From: Excoecaria cochinchinensis
Lineage: Eukaryota; Streptophyta; Magnoliopsida; Malpighiales; Euphorbiaceae
Assembly (NCBI GenBank): GCA_947683425.1
Contig: CANTUQ010000161.1
Location: forward strand, 806,001-870,000
Reading direction: 5' to 3'
Length of the DNA stretch: 64,000 nt
Numbering within the stretch: position 1 is the first letter of the stretch; every line of letters starts with the position of its first letter. A program made the translations under genes and the position numbers. Shown here one piece after another: positions 11,749-25,805 of this stretch. The notes beneath the pieces were generated by a model. It saw only the letters and a program-made list of their open reading frames with translations. It did not search any database and had not been told where the DNA came from.

Positions 11749-12272
11749 TTGCTTGGAAAGATGGGCAGGTGGTTAATACTACTCCAAGAATTCGATATAG
11801 AATACATCACTAGGAAAACCATTAAAGGGAGAGTCGTAACCGAATTCCTAGCTGATTACCCTATTGAAGGAGAACAGGTCGAGTACAGCTTCCCAGACGA
11901 AGATGTCATGGCCATTGCAGTTCAGGGATGGCATATGTATTTTAACAGAGCAGTTAATAATAAGGGGGCAGGTGTAGGGATCATTCTGATAACCCCAGAT
12001 GGTGAAAAGTTACCACTGGCTAAGAAACTGAGATACAAAGCCACTAACAATGAATCCGAGTACGAAGCATGCATTTCGGTTTGGAGGCTCTTTTGGCCTT
12101 AGGGGCAAAGTCTGCAAAAGTTTTTGGAGATTCATCTCTGGTGATCCATCAGATTTGAGGAGAATGGTCCATTAAAGAAGAAAGACCGGTACCATATGTA
12201 AATCACCTCTGCACGCTAAGTGGTCAGTTTGAAGCTTGTACTTTTCATTTCATCCCTAGAGATGCGAATCAG
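11749..12272 (+). pseudogene. Second (archaeal-type) RNase H of Tat elements, frameshifted
   Basis: The frame from 11749 encodes the end of the first RNase H region (LLQEFDIEYI, FLADYPIE) and then WHMYFNRAVNNKGAGVGIIL...SEYEAC. This is the additional RNase H domain found between RNase H and integrase in the Tat clade. The usual FDG at the first catalytic position reads FNR, so an acidic residue is lost. After 12102 the domain continues in another frame to about 12272. Confidence 0.7.
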
Positions 12273-13662
12273 TTGGCCGATGCCCTCGCAACTATGGTGT
12301 CCATGTGGGATAAACCAGAAGGGAGGATCATAAATCCCGTGGTGATCTCAAGTTCGCAAAAGCCTTGCTTTGAACATGAACAGGTGGGCTATGTCGAGGT
12401 CACTGATGGAAAACCTTGGTACTATGATGTTCAGAATTACCTGGAGAGATCGATATTCCTAGAAGAGGCTTCTGAAAAGGATCAAAGAATGATTAGAAAG
12501 TTGTCCAATCAGTTCCTTAGTGTAGATGGTATACTATACAAGAGACAAGCAGACGAAATTCAGTTAAGATGCAAAGCAAAGAAAGAAGCTAAGAGGTTTA
12601 TGGAAGAAGTCCATGCCGGTATTTGTGGAACACACATGAATGGCTTATTTTTAGCAAAGAAAATCATGCACTAGGGGTTCTATTGGATCACCATGGATAC
12701 AAACTATTCAAAGTTTGTGAAATAATGTCATCTGTGCCAATAGTATGCAGATTCGAGGCATGTGCCAGTGTCAGAACTACATAGTTTATCCTCACCATGG
12801 CCGCTCGCAGCTTGGGGAATAGACATTATAGGGGAGATACGCCCTACCGCCTCTAATGGGCATAGGTTCATCATAGTCGCCATCGATTACTTTACTAAAT
12901 GGGTCAAGGCTGAATCTTTTAAGAAGGTAGATGCCCAAGACATGGCTAGATTTATTGAGCGAAATTTGGTATGTAGATACGGCCTCCCCCATCATATCTT
13001 GTCTGATAATGGGGTACAGTTCTTAGCTGAGACTAAGCGGGTACTGCAGAAGTATGGAATACAGTAGCATAAGTCCTCCCCTTACCGACCTCACGCTAAC
13101 GGAGCAGTTGAAGCAGCCAATAAAAATGTCAAGAAAATTTTTTGCTAAAATGGTACAGAATTACAAAGACTAGGCCGAAAAGTTACCTTTTGCATTATGG
13201 GGCTACAGAACTACCATCAGAACATCAATAAGCGCAACACCATTTTCTTTAGTATATGGAACAGAGGTAGTTCTGCCAATTAAAATTTAGCTAAAGTCTC
13301 TGAGAGTGGTTATGGAAGCCAAAATTCTAGAAACAGAATGGGCCCAATAGAGATTACTGCAGTTGAACTTGCTGGATGAAAGTAGGTCGTGAGCTTACTA
13401 TCACAACCAGGTCTACCAAAAGAGGTTAGCCTGGTCATTTGATAAGAAGGTTAGAAAGCATCTGCTGAAATAATGAGATCTAGTCTTCAAACAGAGAAGG
13501 CTAGGAGTACCAGACATTCGAGGGAAATTTAGGCCAATATGGGAAGGACCGTTTGTTTTAAAGAAACTGTTGTCAAAAGAGACAGCAATTTTAACAGACA
13601 GCGATGGGAACGAGTTCAAAGTGCCAGTCAACGTAGATAGATTAAAGAGGTTCTATGGCTAA
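12273..13662 (+). pseudogene. int: Ogre-1 integrase
   Basis: Integrase inserts the cDNA into the genome. The zinc-binding HHCC part is seen as VHAGICGTHMNG followed by CHLCQ. The catalytic core follows: WGIDIIGEI (first Asp), ILSDNGVQF (second Asp), NGAVEAANKN (Glu). The C-terminal GPF-like segment RPIWEGPFVLKKLL ends in DRLKRFYG and a TAA at 13660-13662. Stops at 12672, 12723, 12738 and 13065, and a frame change near 13140, disable it. Confidence 0.75.
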
Positions 13663-14197
13663 AGACTAAAAATCAAAAGAAGGGAATGAATGCCCTGCAG
13701 GTCGAAAACCAAAAAAAGGCGGCCTTGCTAAAATTAGGCGCCCTGCTAGGGTGAAAACAGAAAAAAGGCACTCTGGGCAAAAATTCAGTGCTAAGAGAAA
13801 ATATTCAATCATGAAAACCCGAGAGGACTGATTGATAACAGGAGTTTGATGCTCGCAAGACCCACCCTGAGATTAAGTGTAGTCTTGTGTTTTTGAATTT
13901 TTTGTTAATAAACGATCATGTGTGATGAAATCATATAGAAATGTTCATAAATTTGAAATAAAGGACTCAGATTGCACTTTTCATCATTGTCTAGTTCTTT
14001 TACAAAAAGAAAATTGTCATTTGCAATCTAAAAACTATTCTTTACTGCATTAATTAGGTCGGATATTTAAGCCAACTGATCCTGTTGTGGACGGCAGGGC
14101 TAGTCACCAATTGTTTGTACTCTGGCGAGCTGGTAAAATCGAAATCTTCAGCCCTCGGAATAGTCGCACTCAAGGGTAGCTGCGCCCAAAGTCCGCA
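13663..14197 (+). other. Ogre-1 3' untranslated region, proximal part
   Basis: No sense frame. Degenerate repeats of the type GAAAAC-A(n)-GGCGGCC / GGCGCCCTGCTAGGGTG are seen at 13690-13840, a structure common after integrase in Tat elements. Confidence 0.5.
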
Positions 14198-15315
14198 TTA
14201 GCCAGTAATGAATGCCGAAGACAGGAGCCAACCATAAAAAGCTAGTGGCATAGTCACAATAGTTTGACACCCTCCAAACTGATGAACGCAATGGGTTATG
14301 ATGCAAAAAGAGGCCCTATGAAGTCCACATAATGGGACACATCCCAAAGGCCCATCCTGAGTCACATAGTCAAGACGCATCCAGGGGCTCATGAAGCTGA
14401 TATCTCCATCCGCTAAGGTGGCTATCCATATAAAGCTTTCATAAGGAGAGTCGAACTGATATGTCTTCTGTCTAAGGAAAAAGTGCCCCAGCGAGTATGC
14501 ACTGATCACCCTAGGAGGGGGTTCTATCAATAACCATAACTTCTCCAGTAGCCACACCTGAAAAAAAAGCCACTGGAATGAGTTGGATCCATTTCAAGCA
14601 AAAATAAGGCACATGGATATGTGAAAATCCCTAATGGGACGCATTTCCCAAATAAGAAAAGTTAGTGTGAAAACCCACAAAGGGCGCACTACCTTTAAAA
14701 ATAATGACATAGATTACCTGGAGTAACAGGGGACTCCCGGTCATAAAAGCAGTAGAGTCAGTGCAGAGGGCATCCAAGCCAATGATCGTCTCGGCCAGAA
14801 TGACTAGGAAAGGGGTCAGCCTACGATGAATACCATCTACAATGCTTTATCTGAGGTCACTAGCAGGTATCTGGATAAGCAGATCAATAAAACTACACTA
14901 GCTCGATAAGTAGGTACATCTGAAAATTCACCGAGTGCATCGAATAAGGGTTCCAGGGAAAAAAAATCTCCTCTAGGAACTAGTCGAGCGGCCTCGGAGG
15001 GTGGTATGCCCAAGGCAAAGGCCACATCCCTAAGCTGATATGCCCCATAACTTGGGACACAAGGAAGGGACCAAGAGAAAGCCTTACGTCAATAATCGCA
15101 GCGAATTCTTCGGCCAAGGGGAATAGTTCTTGGTGAGTAAATCAAAAAACATGAAACTGGGGATCCCAATAGCGGGTGGTAGCCATTAAAAGGGCCCTGT
15201 CGAACTTGATCCTCCTCAAAAGCCTCAGACTTAAATAAGGAGCTAAAGTGCCATTTTCCCAAGTCATGGGATCATCCAGTAGCCAGCGCAGTTTATTGAA
15301 GACGTGCGTTGACAT
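14198..15315 (-). pseudogene. Antisense ORF of Ogre-1, DUF7745-like, degenerate
   Basis: On the strand opposite to gag-pol, a start at about 15315 opens MSTHVFNKLRWLLDDPMTW, followed by RYWDPQFHVF-stop-FTHQELFPLAEEFAAII. This resembles the plant DUF7745 / mobile-domain start (WDP..HVFRF..EL.PT.EE). A later frame (14837-15025) gives a GIPPSEAARLVPRGDFF segment, and 14198-14557 gives YSLGHFFLRQKTYQFDSPYE and SPWMRLDYVT. At least one stop and two frame changes break it. Additional antisense ORFs between integrase and the 3' LTR are known in Tat elements; the family name here is a by-eye match. Confidence 0.5.
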
Positions 15316-15683
15316 TTTCGGATAGCTATACTAAGGGTAAATAAGTTGGATTAGCAAAAAGGAAAAAAGAGAAGTGACATGAAAAAGAAAAAAGAGGAAC
15401 CAGTCTTGCCCGTCTAAAAAATTAGACCACTTTTTTCGCGCATTTTCAGACTCATGCATGTCCACCAGCGTAGTTTACTTTTTTCTTGCTATTTTTTTGG
15501 CATATATAATTTATTTGCAGGAAAATGCTTAATAAATGGCGTCAATCGCAAGAATGGAGCCTAAGAAAATATTCAGGGAGTAAAGTAAGCAAGTTAAAAA
15601 AAATTTGTGGCGAAGGTGCGGCCATGTGGCTGCACTTTGTGTGGCGGAGATGCTGCCACGCGGCCGCATCTCATGTGGCCGAG
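15316..15683. other. Untranslated stretch before the Ogre-2 LTR
   Basis: No gene. It is purine-rich to 15410, then AT-rich, and ends in a GC-rich block (15607-15683) with GCGGCCGC and repeated GTGCGGCCATGTGGC-like units. That block resembles the GC-rich insert found inside Ogre LTRs and may be a fragment of another LTR. No polypurine tract stands directly before 15684. Confidence 0.4.
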
Positions 15684-18301
<2,618 letters not shown>

Positions 18302-18302
18302 G

Positions 18303-18320
18303 TGGTGACTCCACTGGGGA
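18303..18320 (+). other. Primer-binding site of Ogre-2
   Basis: TGGTGACTCCACTGGGGA, one base after the LTR end, differing by one base from the Tat/Ogre tRNA-Arg-type site TGGCGACTCCACTGGGGA. Confidence 0.7.
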
Positions 18321-18998
18321 CTTTGTGTTTGAGACTTTGCTTCGAAAGTGCTTTGGTTAAAATCTATAATTGAGTTTTAAAACTTAAAATTCTATCTCTT
18401 TTCGAAATTGCATCATATCATTTTACAGCCTTAGACTTACGATAGTTGGTCCCTTCTTACCCCGGTGCGTTCCCGAAGCACGGCCCTACTTTCACTCAAT
18501 GTAGGGAAGTGTTAGGGATAATCACCAGCCCAAGCCTTGTACCTTTTGGTATATCAAATAGAGACCTGATCGGTCGCTATGCTCGTGATGAGCTAGACCC
18601 ATCAGCAAGGACCATACTTGGGTAGCCCTAAAGTATCATCACCTTAACCAAAGCTCATGTAATGGCAAATAGAAACTTCCCCTAGGCGGTCTTTATCAAA
18701 GGCTTTCATGCCCAGTAAGCCCACCTTAACTTGATTGGATTGCCTAAATACGTAATGGCCAAAAATAATACGAATGCCCATTAGATTAAAACTGTTATGC
18801 TGCCAATTTTCCACCGTGCACCATACATGTTCGATGGGTTCCCTGTTAACCCTCGGATGAAGCCCACCTAGGAAAGAGACCGCACGACCTCGCGTGTGGG
18901 AGTGATAAGGTTGGGAGGATTTATCTGCTTGCATGTGGTTGTGGATGCTGCACAGCATGCTCATGCATCACTTCTCATTCATGCATGTCAAAAAAATA

Positions 18999-19029
<31 letters not shown>

Positions 19030-19314
19030 GCATTTCATCTTTTGCGTGTGTGTATCCTTTTGTCTACATATTATTTTTCACATGTGCATATCATCGTACA
19101 TATAATTTTTTCCTTTCATGCATCGCATCGCACCGCATCATTGTAATCTATTGACCTTTCATTCATTGAGGATTATCTACATAGCACGGTCATGCATTGC
19201 ACGTCATTCATGTATCATCCTAACCCCTTGAATTTTTCAGCCACTTTAGACCATTTTCCTGGGAGGTTCCGATGTCCCTGTAGTCACTTGAGGAGCAAGC
19301 AGGGTTTGAATTAG
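18321..19314 (+). other. Untranslated leader of Ogre-2
   Basis: Collinear with the Ogre-1 leader from about 18430 (ACCCCGGTGCGTTCCCGAAG, GGATAATCACCAGCCCAAGC, GCTCGTGATGAGCTAGACCC) to about 18970. Contains a (TA)12-like microsatellite at 19004-19029 and repeated GCATCGCATCGCACCGCAT at about 19120. No gene. Confidence 0.6.
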
Positions 19315-20880
19315 TTGGCAGAGATCTCAAGGTCGATAATGGCAAATCTACCACAAGAAATGGGTGCTTCGATAACGGAAGATTTGGACAAAAGATTTGA
19401 GGATTTTGAGAGGAAGATGTTAGCTATGATGGGGAGCATCATTGCCCAGATGGCACCAAGTGCCGGACCACCATCTGTGGCTCCTGTCGCGGAGCAAGGT
19501 GAACCACCTATTATAGAGGAGGCTCGTATAGCAGTCGCTACTATGCAACCGCCAATTATTGAGCCTAGAGCAAAGGCACCTACCGAGCAAAGAAGGGTGA
19601 ACGTTTCAAGCCCAATAGATGACTTCGTAGAGGAGGAGAAGGATGAGCTGGTAGTTCCTCAAGTTATGAGGGGAAGAGTCCCCAAAGTGGAGGATGACGT
19701 GGTAAAGAAGATGGAGGAAAAGATTGAGGCTATCTCCCGTTTACTGTCAGCTGGTAAGGGGGTCATCTCTAAAGACATAGATCTGGAAGAGGAGGAGTTA
19801 CTACCCCAGAGGTTCAAGATGCCGGATTTGCCAAAGTTTGATGGTACTTCGGACCCTTCTGCACACATTAAGCAATATGCCCTTATCATGAAAGGCACAG
19901 GGTTGACAAAAAGGCAGAAGGTGGAATATTTCTGTCTCAATCTAATGGGGCCGACGATCGATTGGTACCACGGGTTGGATAGAGGTCTAGAGAAGACTGG
20001 AATCTGCTGACAGAAGAATTCCTTAGGCAATATGACTGTAGTACCAGAATGGAGGTCACTCTGAAAGACCTAGAGCTATTGCACCAGAAGCTCGGCGAGT
20101 CCTTCCATGACTATCTCACTCGGTGGAGGAATCGGGTGATGGAGATGAGGAAAAAGCCTGATACGACAGAGCAGATCAGGCTGTTCATTAGAAATGCAAG
20201 CCCGTACTTAAGGGAAAGGCTCAAGATGAAAGGGTTAAAAGATTGGGAGTCTTTAAAGGATATCGCTATAGAGGCATAGAGTGAACACATGGTTCAGAAG
20301 GCGAGTGGTGAAGGGTTTGTTAAGAAGGGCTATAACAGTCAGGGGGCGAATAAGTGGGCAGGCTCCAGCAGCGGCAATAGGATTGAAAAGGCGACTGAGA
20401 TATCGACTGTAGGGGTGAACCAAAGGCGCTTCTCGAACTTGGGCTGACCTTTATCCTGGGTGTTAAAGAGACTAGAAAAGGAGGGAAAGCTGTAGCCCCT
20501 GCCACCTAAGCCAGCCAAAACCCAAGGACAGCCGGGTCACAAAGATGATGAGTATTGTGATTTTCACCAACATACGGGGCATATGACGGACCGATGCACA
20601 AGATTAAGGCATGAAATTCAGGACTTGATCGACAGCAGATAGATCACTGATCCTGAAAAGAGGGAAAGTGAGAAGAAGTCCGCCTATAATGCCATGATTG
20701 GTTCAAGCCTGCCTGAATGGTATGTACTACAAGACTTGTTTGGTAATGGACACATCGCCACCACTCGCCCTGCGGCAGATGAAGAAGGGGTTTCTGTAGC
20801 GATGATAGATTATTGGTCCACCATAGAGAGTGGGGAGAAAGATGAGAAAGGAAGACCAGAGGGAGCCGAATAGGCGATAA
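19315..20880 (+). pseudogene. gag: Ogre-2 gag
   Basis: Opens with TTG at 19315; the better start is the ATG at about 19339. An acidic N-terminus with EDLDKRFEDFERKMLAMMG is followed by the core FKMPDLPKFDGTSDPSAH and KVEYFCLNLMGPTIDWYHG. A single-base frame change near 19990 (after DRGLEKTG) moves the rest to another frame, which continues MEVTLKDLELLHQKLGESF from 20049. Then come a TAG at 20277, a TGA at about 20444 and a TAG at about 20640. The zinc knuckle YCDFHQHTGHMTDRC (C-X2-H-X4-H-X4-C) lies at about 20555-20600. Two of the stops occupy the same sites as stops in Ogre-1. Confidence 0.75.
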
Positions 20881-21480
20881 AAGTGGCCGAGCCTTCGCAA
20901 CTGACTGAAGAGACCCGAGCCCTAATTGCCCGAGAGATAGATGGGAGATTTGAAGAGCTTGAAAAGAAGTTGCTATCTGTATTTAAAGAGAGAATGGATG
21001 CCATGGCACTTGTTTTTCAAGCCCAGCTTATGGCGATTGCTCCTGACTGAGTTGAGCCGACCACTGACTGGAGGACTCGTACAATGACGACTGCAGCGCT
21101 TCCTTCCCCCTCCGAGGCCGGAGATAAAGGGCCACTTAATTCGACAGTTGGACGAGGGAATGTTAAGATGACGGAAGCGTCAGCCGCGAATCAAAGACAC
21201 TTCTCTAATTTGAGCAGACCCTTATCTTGGGTTCTTAAGAGGTTGATGAACGAAGGTAAATTACAGCCACTACCTGCTAAACCCTCTAGAAGCCAGGGAC
21301 GGTCCAACCACAAGGCAAATTAGTATTGAGCCTTCCACCAGCACACCGGTCATACCACATACGATTGCAAGACCCTAAGACATGCCATCCAAGATTTGAT
21401 CGATTCTAAACAAATCTCCGACCCAGAAAGGCGTAAGAGGAAGAACGAGATAAATTAAGAGCCTGAGTAAAAAAAGAAGA
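20881..21480 (+). pseudogene. gag: Second, shortened gag module in Ogre-2
   Basis: After the first gag a second copy begins. A coiled-coil-like N-terminal piece (LTEETRALIAREIDGRFEEL at about 20900) is joined directly to a zinc-knuckle part (HFSNLSRPLSWVLKRLMNEG, then AFHQHTGHTTYDCKTLRHA and IQDLIDSKQISDPERRK). The capsid core is missing. It keeps sense codons where the first copy and Ogre-1 have stops. It looks like an insertion or template-switch product from a related element. Confidence 0.65.
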
Positions 21481-22110
21481 TGATTCCTAAGGAAAACAAT
21501 GAACCATTGGCCACAACATCTATGTTAGGTGGGGGCAGAAAGGAAATAGCTATTTAGATGTTGCCTTTTTATTTTTGAACTATTTAATGATGACAATTTT
21601 TAATTCTGTTTTATTGAATGAAATGAATGATTTCCGTTTATCTGTGTGATGTTTCTTACGATTTCACTATGCATGATCCTGACACATTCACATTTAATAA
21701 TGATTCAAATAATGCCATTCCATTTAATCTCGGCACTTTGGGAGATCCCGAAGGAAATCTTGATAGCATCTGTTATGACTCCTGAAGTGAGATAAAATTG
21801 GAGAGAATAAAAAAATAATAATAATGAAAAAAATTATTAAATAAAAAGTCTTTGCCTGGACTTACGAAGACATGCCAGGAGGTAATTATGAAGTCGCCGA
21901 ACAAGCTATACCAGTGCATTCCGATCATGGACAGGTGACACAGAAGCTTAGAAAACTCAAGCTGAAATAAGTAGAAATGGTTGAAAGGGGAACCCGCAAG
22001 CAGAACCAAAACCAAAATCCTTACTGAAATACAACACCCAACTAGATTGAACAATGATGGCCCCAGCAGTTAAAAAGAAAAGCACACGTATGTGTAAACT
22101 TTAGGATTCG
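21481..22110 (+). pseudogene. Decayed Ogre-2 linker and RT N-terminus
   Basis: Nucleotide similarity to Ogre-1 10190-10770 is visible: the DVLFVPELFNNDN-like and TPFNLGTFE-like stretches, then GTCTTTGCCTGGACTTACGA (FAWTYEDMPG) at about 21849 and AAAGCACACGTATGTGTAAA (KAHVCVN) at about 22079. Many stops and indels. No RT catalytic box is present. Confidence 0.55.
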
Positions 22111-22671
22111 AGTGAAGCTTGCTAAAAAAAAAAAACAAAACAAAAAAATTATGATAAAGGAAAAGAGAGAAGAAAAGAGAGAATTGATCAGGGGGCAAGG
22201 GAATGCTATGTGGGGGCAAGCTTTGCTCAAGCCCCGTTAATCTACACGTATCTGCATTTTGCCGTTCTTCTTAGCCACTGAAAGGACCTGAAGACTAATC
22301 CATAAGCCATCCGCCCAGTCCGTAAGTATAAAGGATGTGCTGCACAAGAGATGAGCTGATGACATACAGATGACATACGAACAAGAGGAAGGCCAAGGAG
22401 GTCACGGAGTAGACCCATTCTGGGGTCCGCAATTAGAACCTTTACAAGAGTCACGCTTTATACCTCGGTGCGTGAGGTGAAAACATTACTGCCTATTGAA
22501 GCACGTCAAACCCTTAAGGGGCAGTCATGGAAGCAAAAGCTGCAGCAACTAAACATGTCAAACGGAAAAGGGTTTCAAGATTGGTATCCCTATCAGAAAA
22601 CACCTTATCCGATCATTAGGGAAGAAAGTCAAAAAGCACCCGCCGGGAGAGTAAGATAGGGTGTCTGGACA
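22111..22671 (+). pseudogene. Degenerate stretch with a possible integrase C-terminal remnant
   Basis: Little can be recognised. The frame at 22468-22659 begins with VKTLLPIEA, which resembles the YGTEAVLPIE region that follows the integrase core in Tat elements. A purine-rich tract lies at 22120-22190. No full domain. The right edge (about 22671) is where similarity to Ogre ends. Confidence 0.3.
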
Positions 22672-22850
22672 AATAGTGATCTTTAAAATTATTTTGACCT
22701 ACATTTAAATATTTTTCAAAGGTTTCATTTGGAAAATTAATGCGATCCATAATAGTATTTAACAATCCTATTACCACATCCTTATCTACTCCATGATCTA
22801 TATGGAATTAATCAGAAAATTGACAATTATTGCACATCAGAATTATTTTG

Positions 22851-23069
22851 TTATAATAGTCTGTCCAAAAATCTAATAATAATATCAAACAAAGCTAAAG
22901 TTCTCATATGCTCCCTGCAATCACAATACTCATTATGATTAGCTATGTGTATTTCAACAATTTCTCTATCACTTGGTATTAATTCTCTCTTAAAGTACAA
23001 TACCCGATTCCTTTTAGTAAAATCTATTAAACAAAACCTTTCAACATCACTTTCAATATTTGAAGACAT
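22851..23069 (-). CDS. Small ORF downstream of the promoter-like segment
   Basis: 72 codons, ATG at 23069, about 300 bases downstream of the TATA box after an AT-rich leader. Includes RFCLIDFTKRNRVLYFKREL. It may be the first ORF of the candidate viral transcript or a truncated start of a larger one; sequence past 22851 is lost near the Ogre-2 edge. Function unknown. Confidence 0.25.
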   Translation of the reverse strand: MSSNIESDVERFCLIDFTKRNRVLYFKRELIPSDREIVEIHIANHNEYCDCREHMRTLALFDIIIRFLDRLL

Positions 23070-23365
23070 ATAATTAAAAAAAAATTGAACATATACCTTA
23101 CTTATGAATCGAGGTCCACCAAGTTTCCGCAGTGCCTTCAGCTTTTCTCCCCTCCGGTCATCGAAGACACCTCAAAGGTTGGAAGTTTCTTCTATGTTAT
23201 GGCTACCTTTTCTCACATTCTCATAGGTCTTACTATAAGCACTATTTCCTCACATACCATTTTGGAGATTCTCAAGGTATATGATAACAAAATATTTCTT
23301 AAGATGTAAAGCTCATATAAGGAAATTTAGATTTTATTTATGCTCCTCTAAAAACAAAATACTAA

Positions 23366-23660
23366 AGAGTATTTATAGATACAATAGCTAGTGCCTCTCT
23401 CTCTCTTTCTCTCTCTCTCTCTAACAGCTCAAAAGTAAAGTAATAACTGAAAAAGACACACTAATAGTTAGAGTTTTTAGTCCCAGATGAGTACAATAAT
23501 CCACAAGATTTCTTATCTTATTGATAAGATAAGATAAGATAATAAAATAAGCAATCTTATAACCTTATAAAACATGGAAACGTGGCAAAGTGGATGACAC
23601 CTTATCTTTTACCTCAATTATTCATGATGAAGTTGACATCATGGGTGACGTATCACTCCA
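23366..23660 (-). promoter_or_regulatory. Promoter-like segment of the pararetrovirus candidate
   Basis: Read on the minus strand: a TGACG-containing motif (GATACGTCACCC, about 23645-23656), clustered GATA repeats (TTATCTTATCTTATCTTATC, about 23515-23545), a (GA)n tract (23394-23423), and TATAAATA (23370-23377). The combination of TGACG, GATA and TATA resembles plant pararetroviral genomic promoters. Activity is inferred, not shown. Confidence 0.4.
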
Positions 23661-23831
23661 TTATTATTCTCTAATTTGGACATTCCAAATCCATGCTATG
23701 ATTATTTTCCTTCAGCCTCATAAATAAATCCTTTACTTTTTGCTTATCTCAAACCATTCCTTGAAGTTTTTCTAGACAAGGAAGATCTTTTATTGGATAG
23801 TAACAAAAATTCTACCATCTCCAAGGACACA

Positions 23832-24137
23832 TTATTCTTGGCTAGGAACAACTCCTTCTAGCACAGACTTGAGAAACTCAATTTGAAGCACTTGGTTAAT
23901 AATCTTGGTTTCTTTATATTTTTTCCAATCTAACTTTAAAGACTGGCTATTAACCTTTTGGGTTTCCACAGGTCCTCGTGCTAAAACAGGATGCAAAGCC
24001 CATAGTTGATAAGGATAATGAACTCTACCATCCTTTTCATACTCCATAACTGTACTAAGGATCTGGAATGAAACAACCTTTGTTACATTTTTACCATGTT
24101 CATAGCAACGTATACAATCCCTAGAAGTAATGAACAT
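23832..24137 (-). pseudogene. Unrecognised coding remnant, about 101 codons
   Basis: Minus-strand frame containing CIRCYEHGKNVTKVVSFQ and VHYPYQLWALHPVL, ending in a TAA just upstream of the promoter-like segment. It lies where a late ORF would lie before the genomic promoter of a pararetrovirus. I do not recognise the family with confidence. The start shown is an arbitrary in-frame Met. Confidence 0.3.
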
Positions 24138-24743
24138 GTGTAAATATGTTCTAAGTCAATCTTAACTATTTTTCCCAATCTTGCTTCAATGAAATGGATC
24201 TATATGCAACTTTTTCTGCACTTAAACTTAATATTTTTTTTTCTTTTGAATGCCAATGTAGATAAGGGTGCAACATAGAACACTCTTGCAATGAGTGATC
24301 TATAGAATCAACTATCTTATTTTTTATGGTATACTTGACATCTCTAAGAAATAGTTGAGTTAGTTTATCAAGAAACCTCCTCCTTTCTGAAACTTGTTAA
24401 AGGAATTCTTTTTCTTTTGCTAGGTAGCAACCAAGCTACTCCTATATCTTTATGATGTGGGATACAACTTCATCTACAAAATATTCAACTTATTGGAAAT
24501 CTTTTTTTATGAGTCCTCCTAGCAAACCTGCACATAAATATGCATATAAAATGGATTCATTTTTTGAAAGACCAAGACCTTTAACACTCTGTGAAAATAC
24601 CAAGTCTTCTTTTCAAAAACTTAATCGATTGGATTATAAAATTTTTGTCCATCACTTTCATTACCAGATTCCTTTTGAGAATAGTTGTTTAGAGGCTTTT
24701 CTTTAAGGCATTTGGGTTCTCTCTCGTGCTTTCTTTTGAATGC

Positions 24744-25161
24744 TTATATTCTAGGTTTGTCCCTAAAGTTGGTTATTCCTTTGATAGACCTAGAGGGTTT
24801 ATTTAGCCTTTTTCTCTCATTTTTCCTATATCCTGATATCCTTCTTTTTCTGTATCCTTTGAACTTTTTTTTAAAAGAATTAATATCCCAATTTCCTTTA
24901 GTTGTCATCTCCAAAAGTAGATCCATATCTTCTTGGAATATATTCAACTTGAGAACAGCAACTCCTGTTTAGATAAGGAAAATGTTTTGCATCTTGCCTT
25001 ACTTGGAACTTAGTGCATGCCTTTCTCATGGCATATTCTACCACCTGTATCTTTTCTCCTGGGCTATCTACCATTTTATCTTCATTTAGGATAAGTTGGT
25101 AGGCTAATTTTGCTATATCAAGCCAGGGCTCTAGAAACTTAGCCAAAAACACTTCCGACAT
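24744..25161 (-). pseudogene. Basic and cysteine-containing remnant after the capsid-like segment
   Basis: Two overlapping minus-strand frames. The first (25161-24898) includes AKFLEPWLDIAKLAYQLIL and HFPYLNRSCC. The second (24947-24744) is strongly basic (KKKFKGYRKRRISGYRKNER), as expected for an RNA-binding C-terminus. A frame change separates them. No intact CCHC motif is seen. Confidence 0.3.
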
Positions 25162-25269
25162 GTAATTTTGAGTTATATAATCTAAATTGTAATAATATTT
25201 TTTGAATTCACATGCTTAATTCTTAAAATAAAATGTCATAAATTTGCAGTTTCATTAATGCTATGAGCG

Positions 25270-25805
25270 ATTATTCCTTTTCTAGAGACTTTATTGATAA
25301 TGAGAAACAACAAAACTCTCTTTTTATTGCATCTACTATTGTGTCTATCATACCATCCATCAGGAATTCTTTATTTATTTCATCTTTTATGTTTGTGTAG
25401 GTTGCTAAAAATTCCCAATACTTTTGGGCATTTCCTACCATGGTGGCTTTGCATAATTCATAAACCTAATTTGAAGTAAAACTATAAGATTTCACAGCAA
25501 ACCTTATCATGGTAACCCATTCATCTATCCTCCCATATAGGTTCTTTTCATAATCTAATTTGAGAAAAGCTACAGGGCTTATTACTAGCTTTAATGGGTT
25601 CTCCTCAGGCATGAATTCTTCTTTCATCCTTTAAAGATAGTTAGGCTTATACAATGCCCTCTTTGTCACAAAAAGCTTATTAATATTGAAAGTTTTGTCA
25701 TCTATATAGATTGGAGTTTTATCAACCAGACCTAAGGATTCCTTAAGATCCTGAGCCAAATTACTATTTTCTAAATTGGTTGCTTTATTTTTAGGATCTA
25801 AAATG
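25270..25805 (-). pseudogene. Capsid-like coding remnant (pararetrovirus candidate)
   Basis: One minus-strand frame runs about 178 codons with two in-frame stops (near 25630 and 25474). It includes the segments RIDEWVTMIRFAVKSY and YELCKATMVGNAQKYWEFL, which have the look of a retroelement or pararetrovirus capsid core (an Asp-Glu-Trp helix followed by an Ala-x-x-Tyr-Trp helix). No database comparison was possible. Confidence 0.35.

Larger units (their letters stand above)
3808..15683 (+). mobile_element. Ogre-1: Tat/Ogre-lineage Ty3/gypsy element, decayed
   Basis: 5' LTR (3808-6338), PBS (6340-6357), long leader, gag-protease-RT-RNase H-second RNase H-integrase (7169-13662), 3' region with an antisense ORF (14198-15315). 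The second RNase H domain and the long 3' region place it in the Tat/Ogre clade. I find no 3' LTR matching 3808-6338: the LTR at 15684 is clearly diverged from it and leads into Ogre-2. The right limit is therefore set by that LTR and is uncertain. At least a dozen nonsense codons and two or more frame changes make it non-autonomous. Confidence 0.75.
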
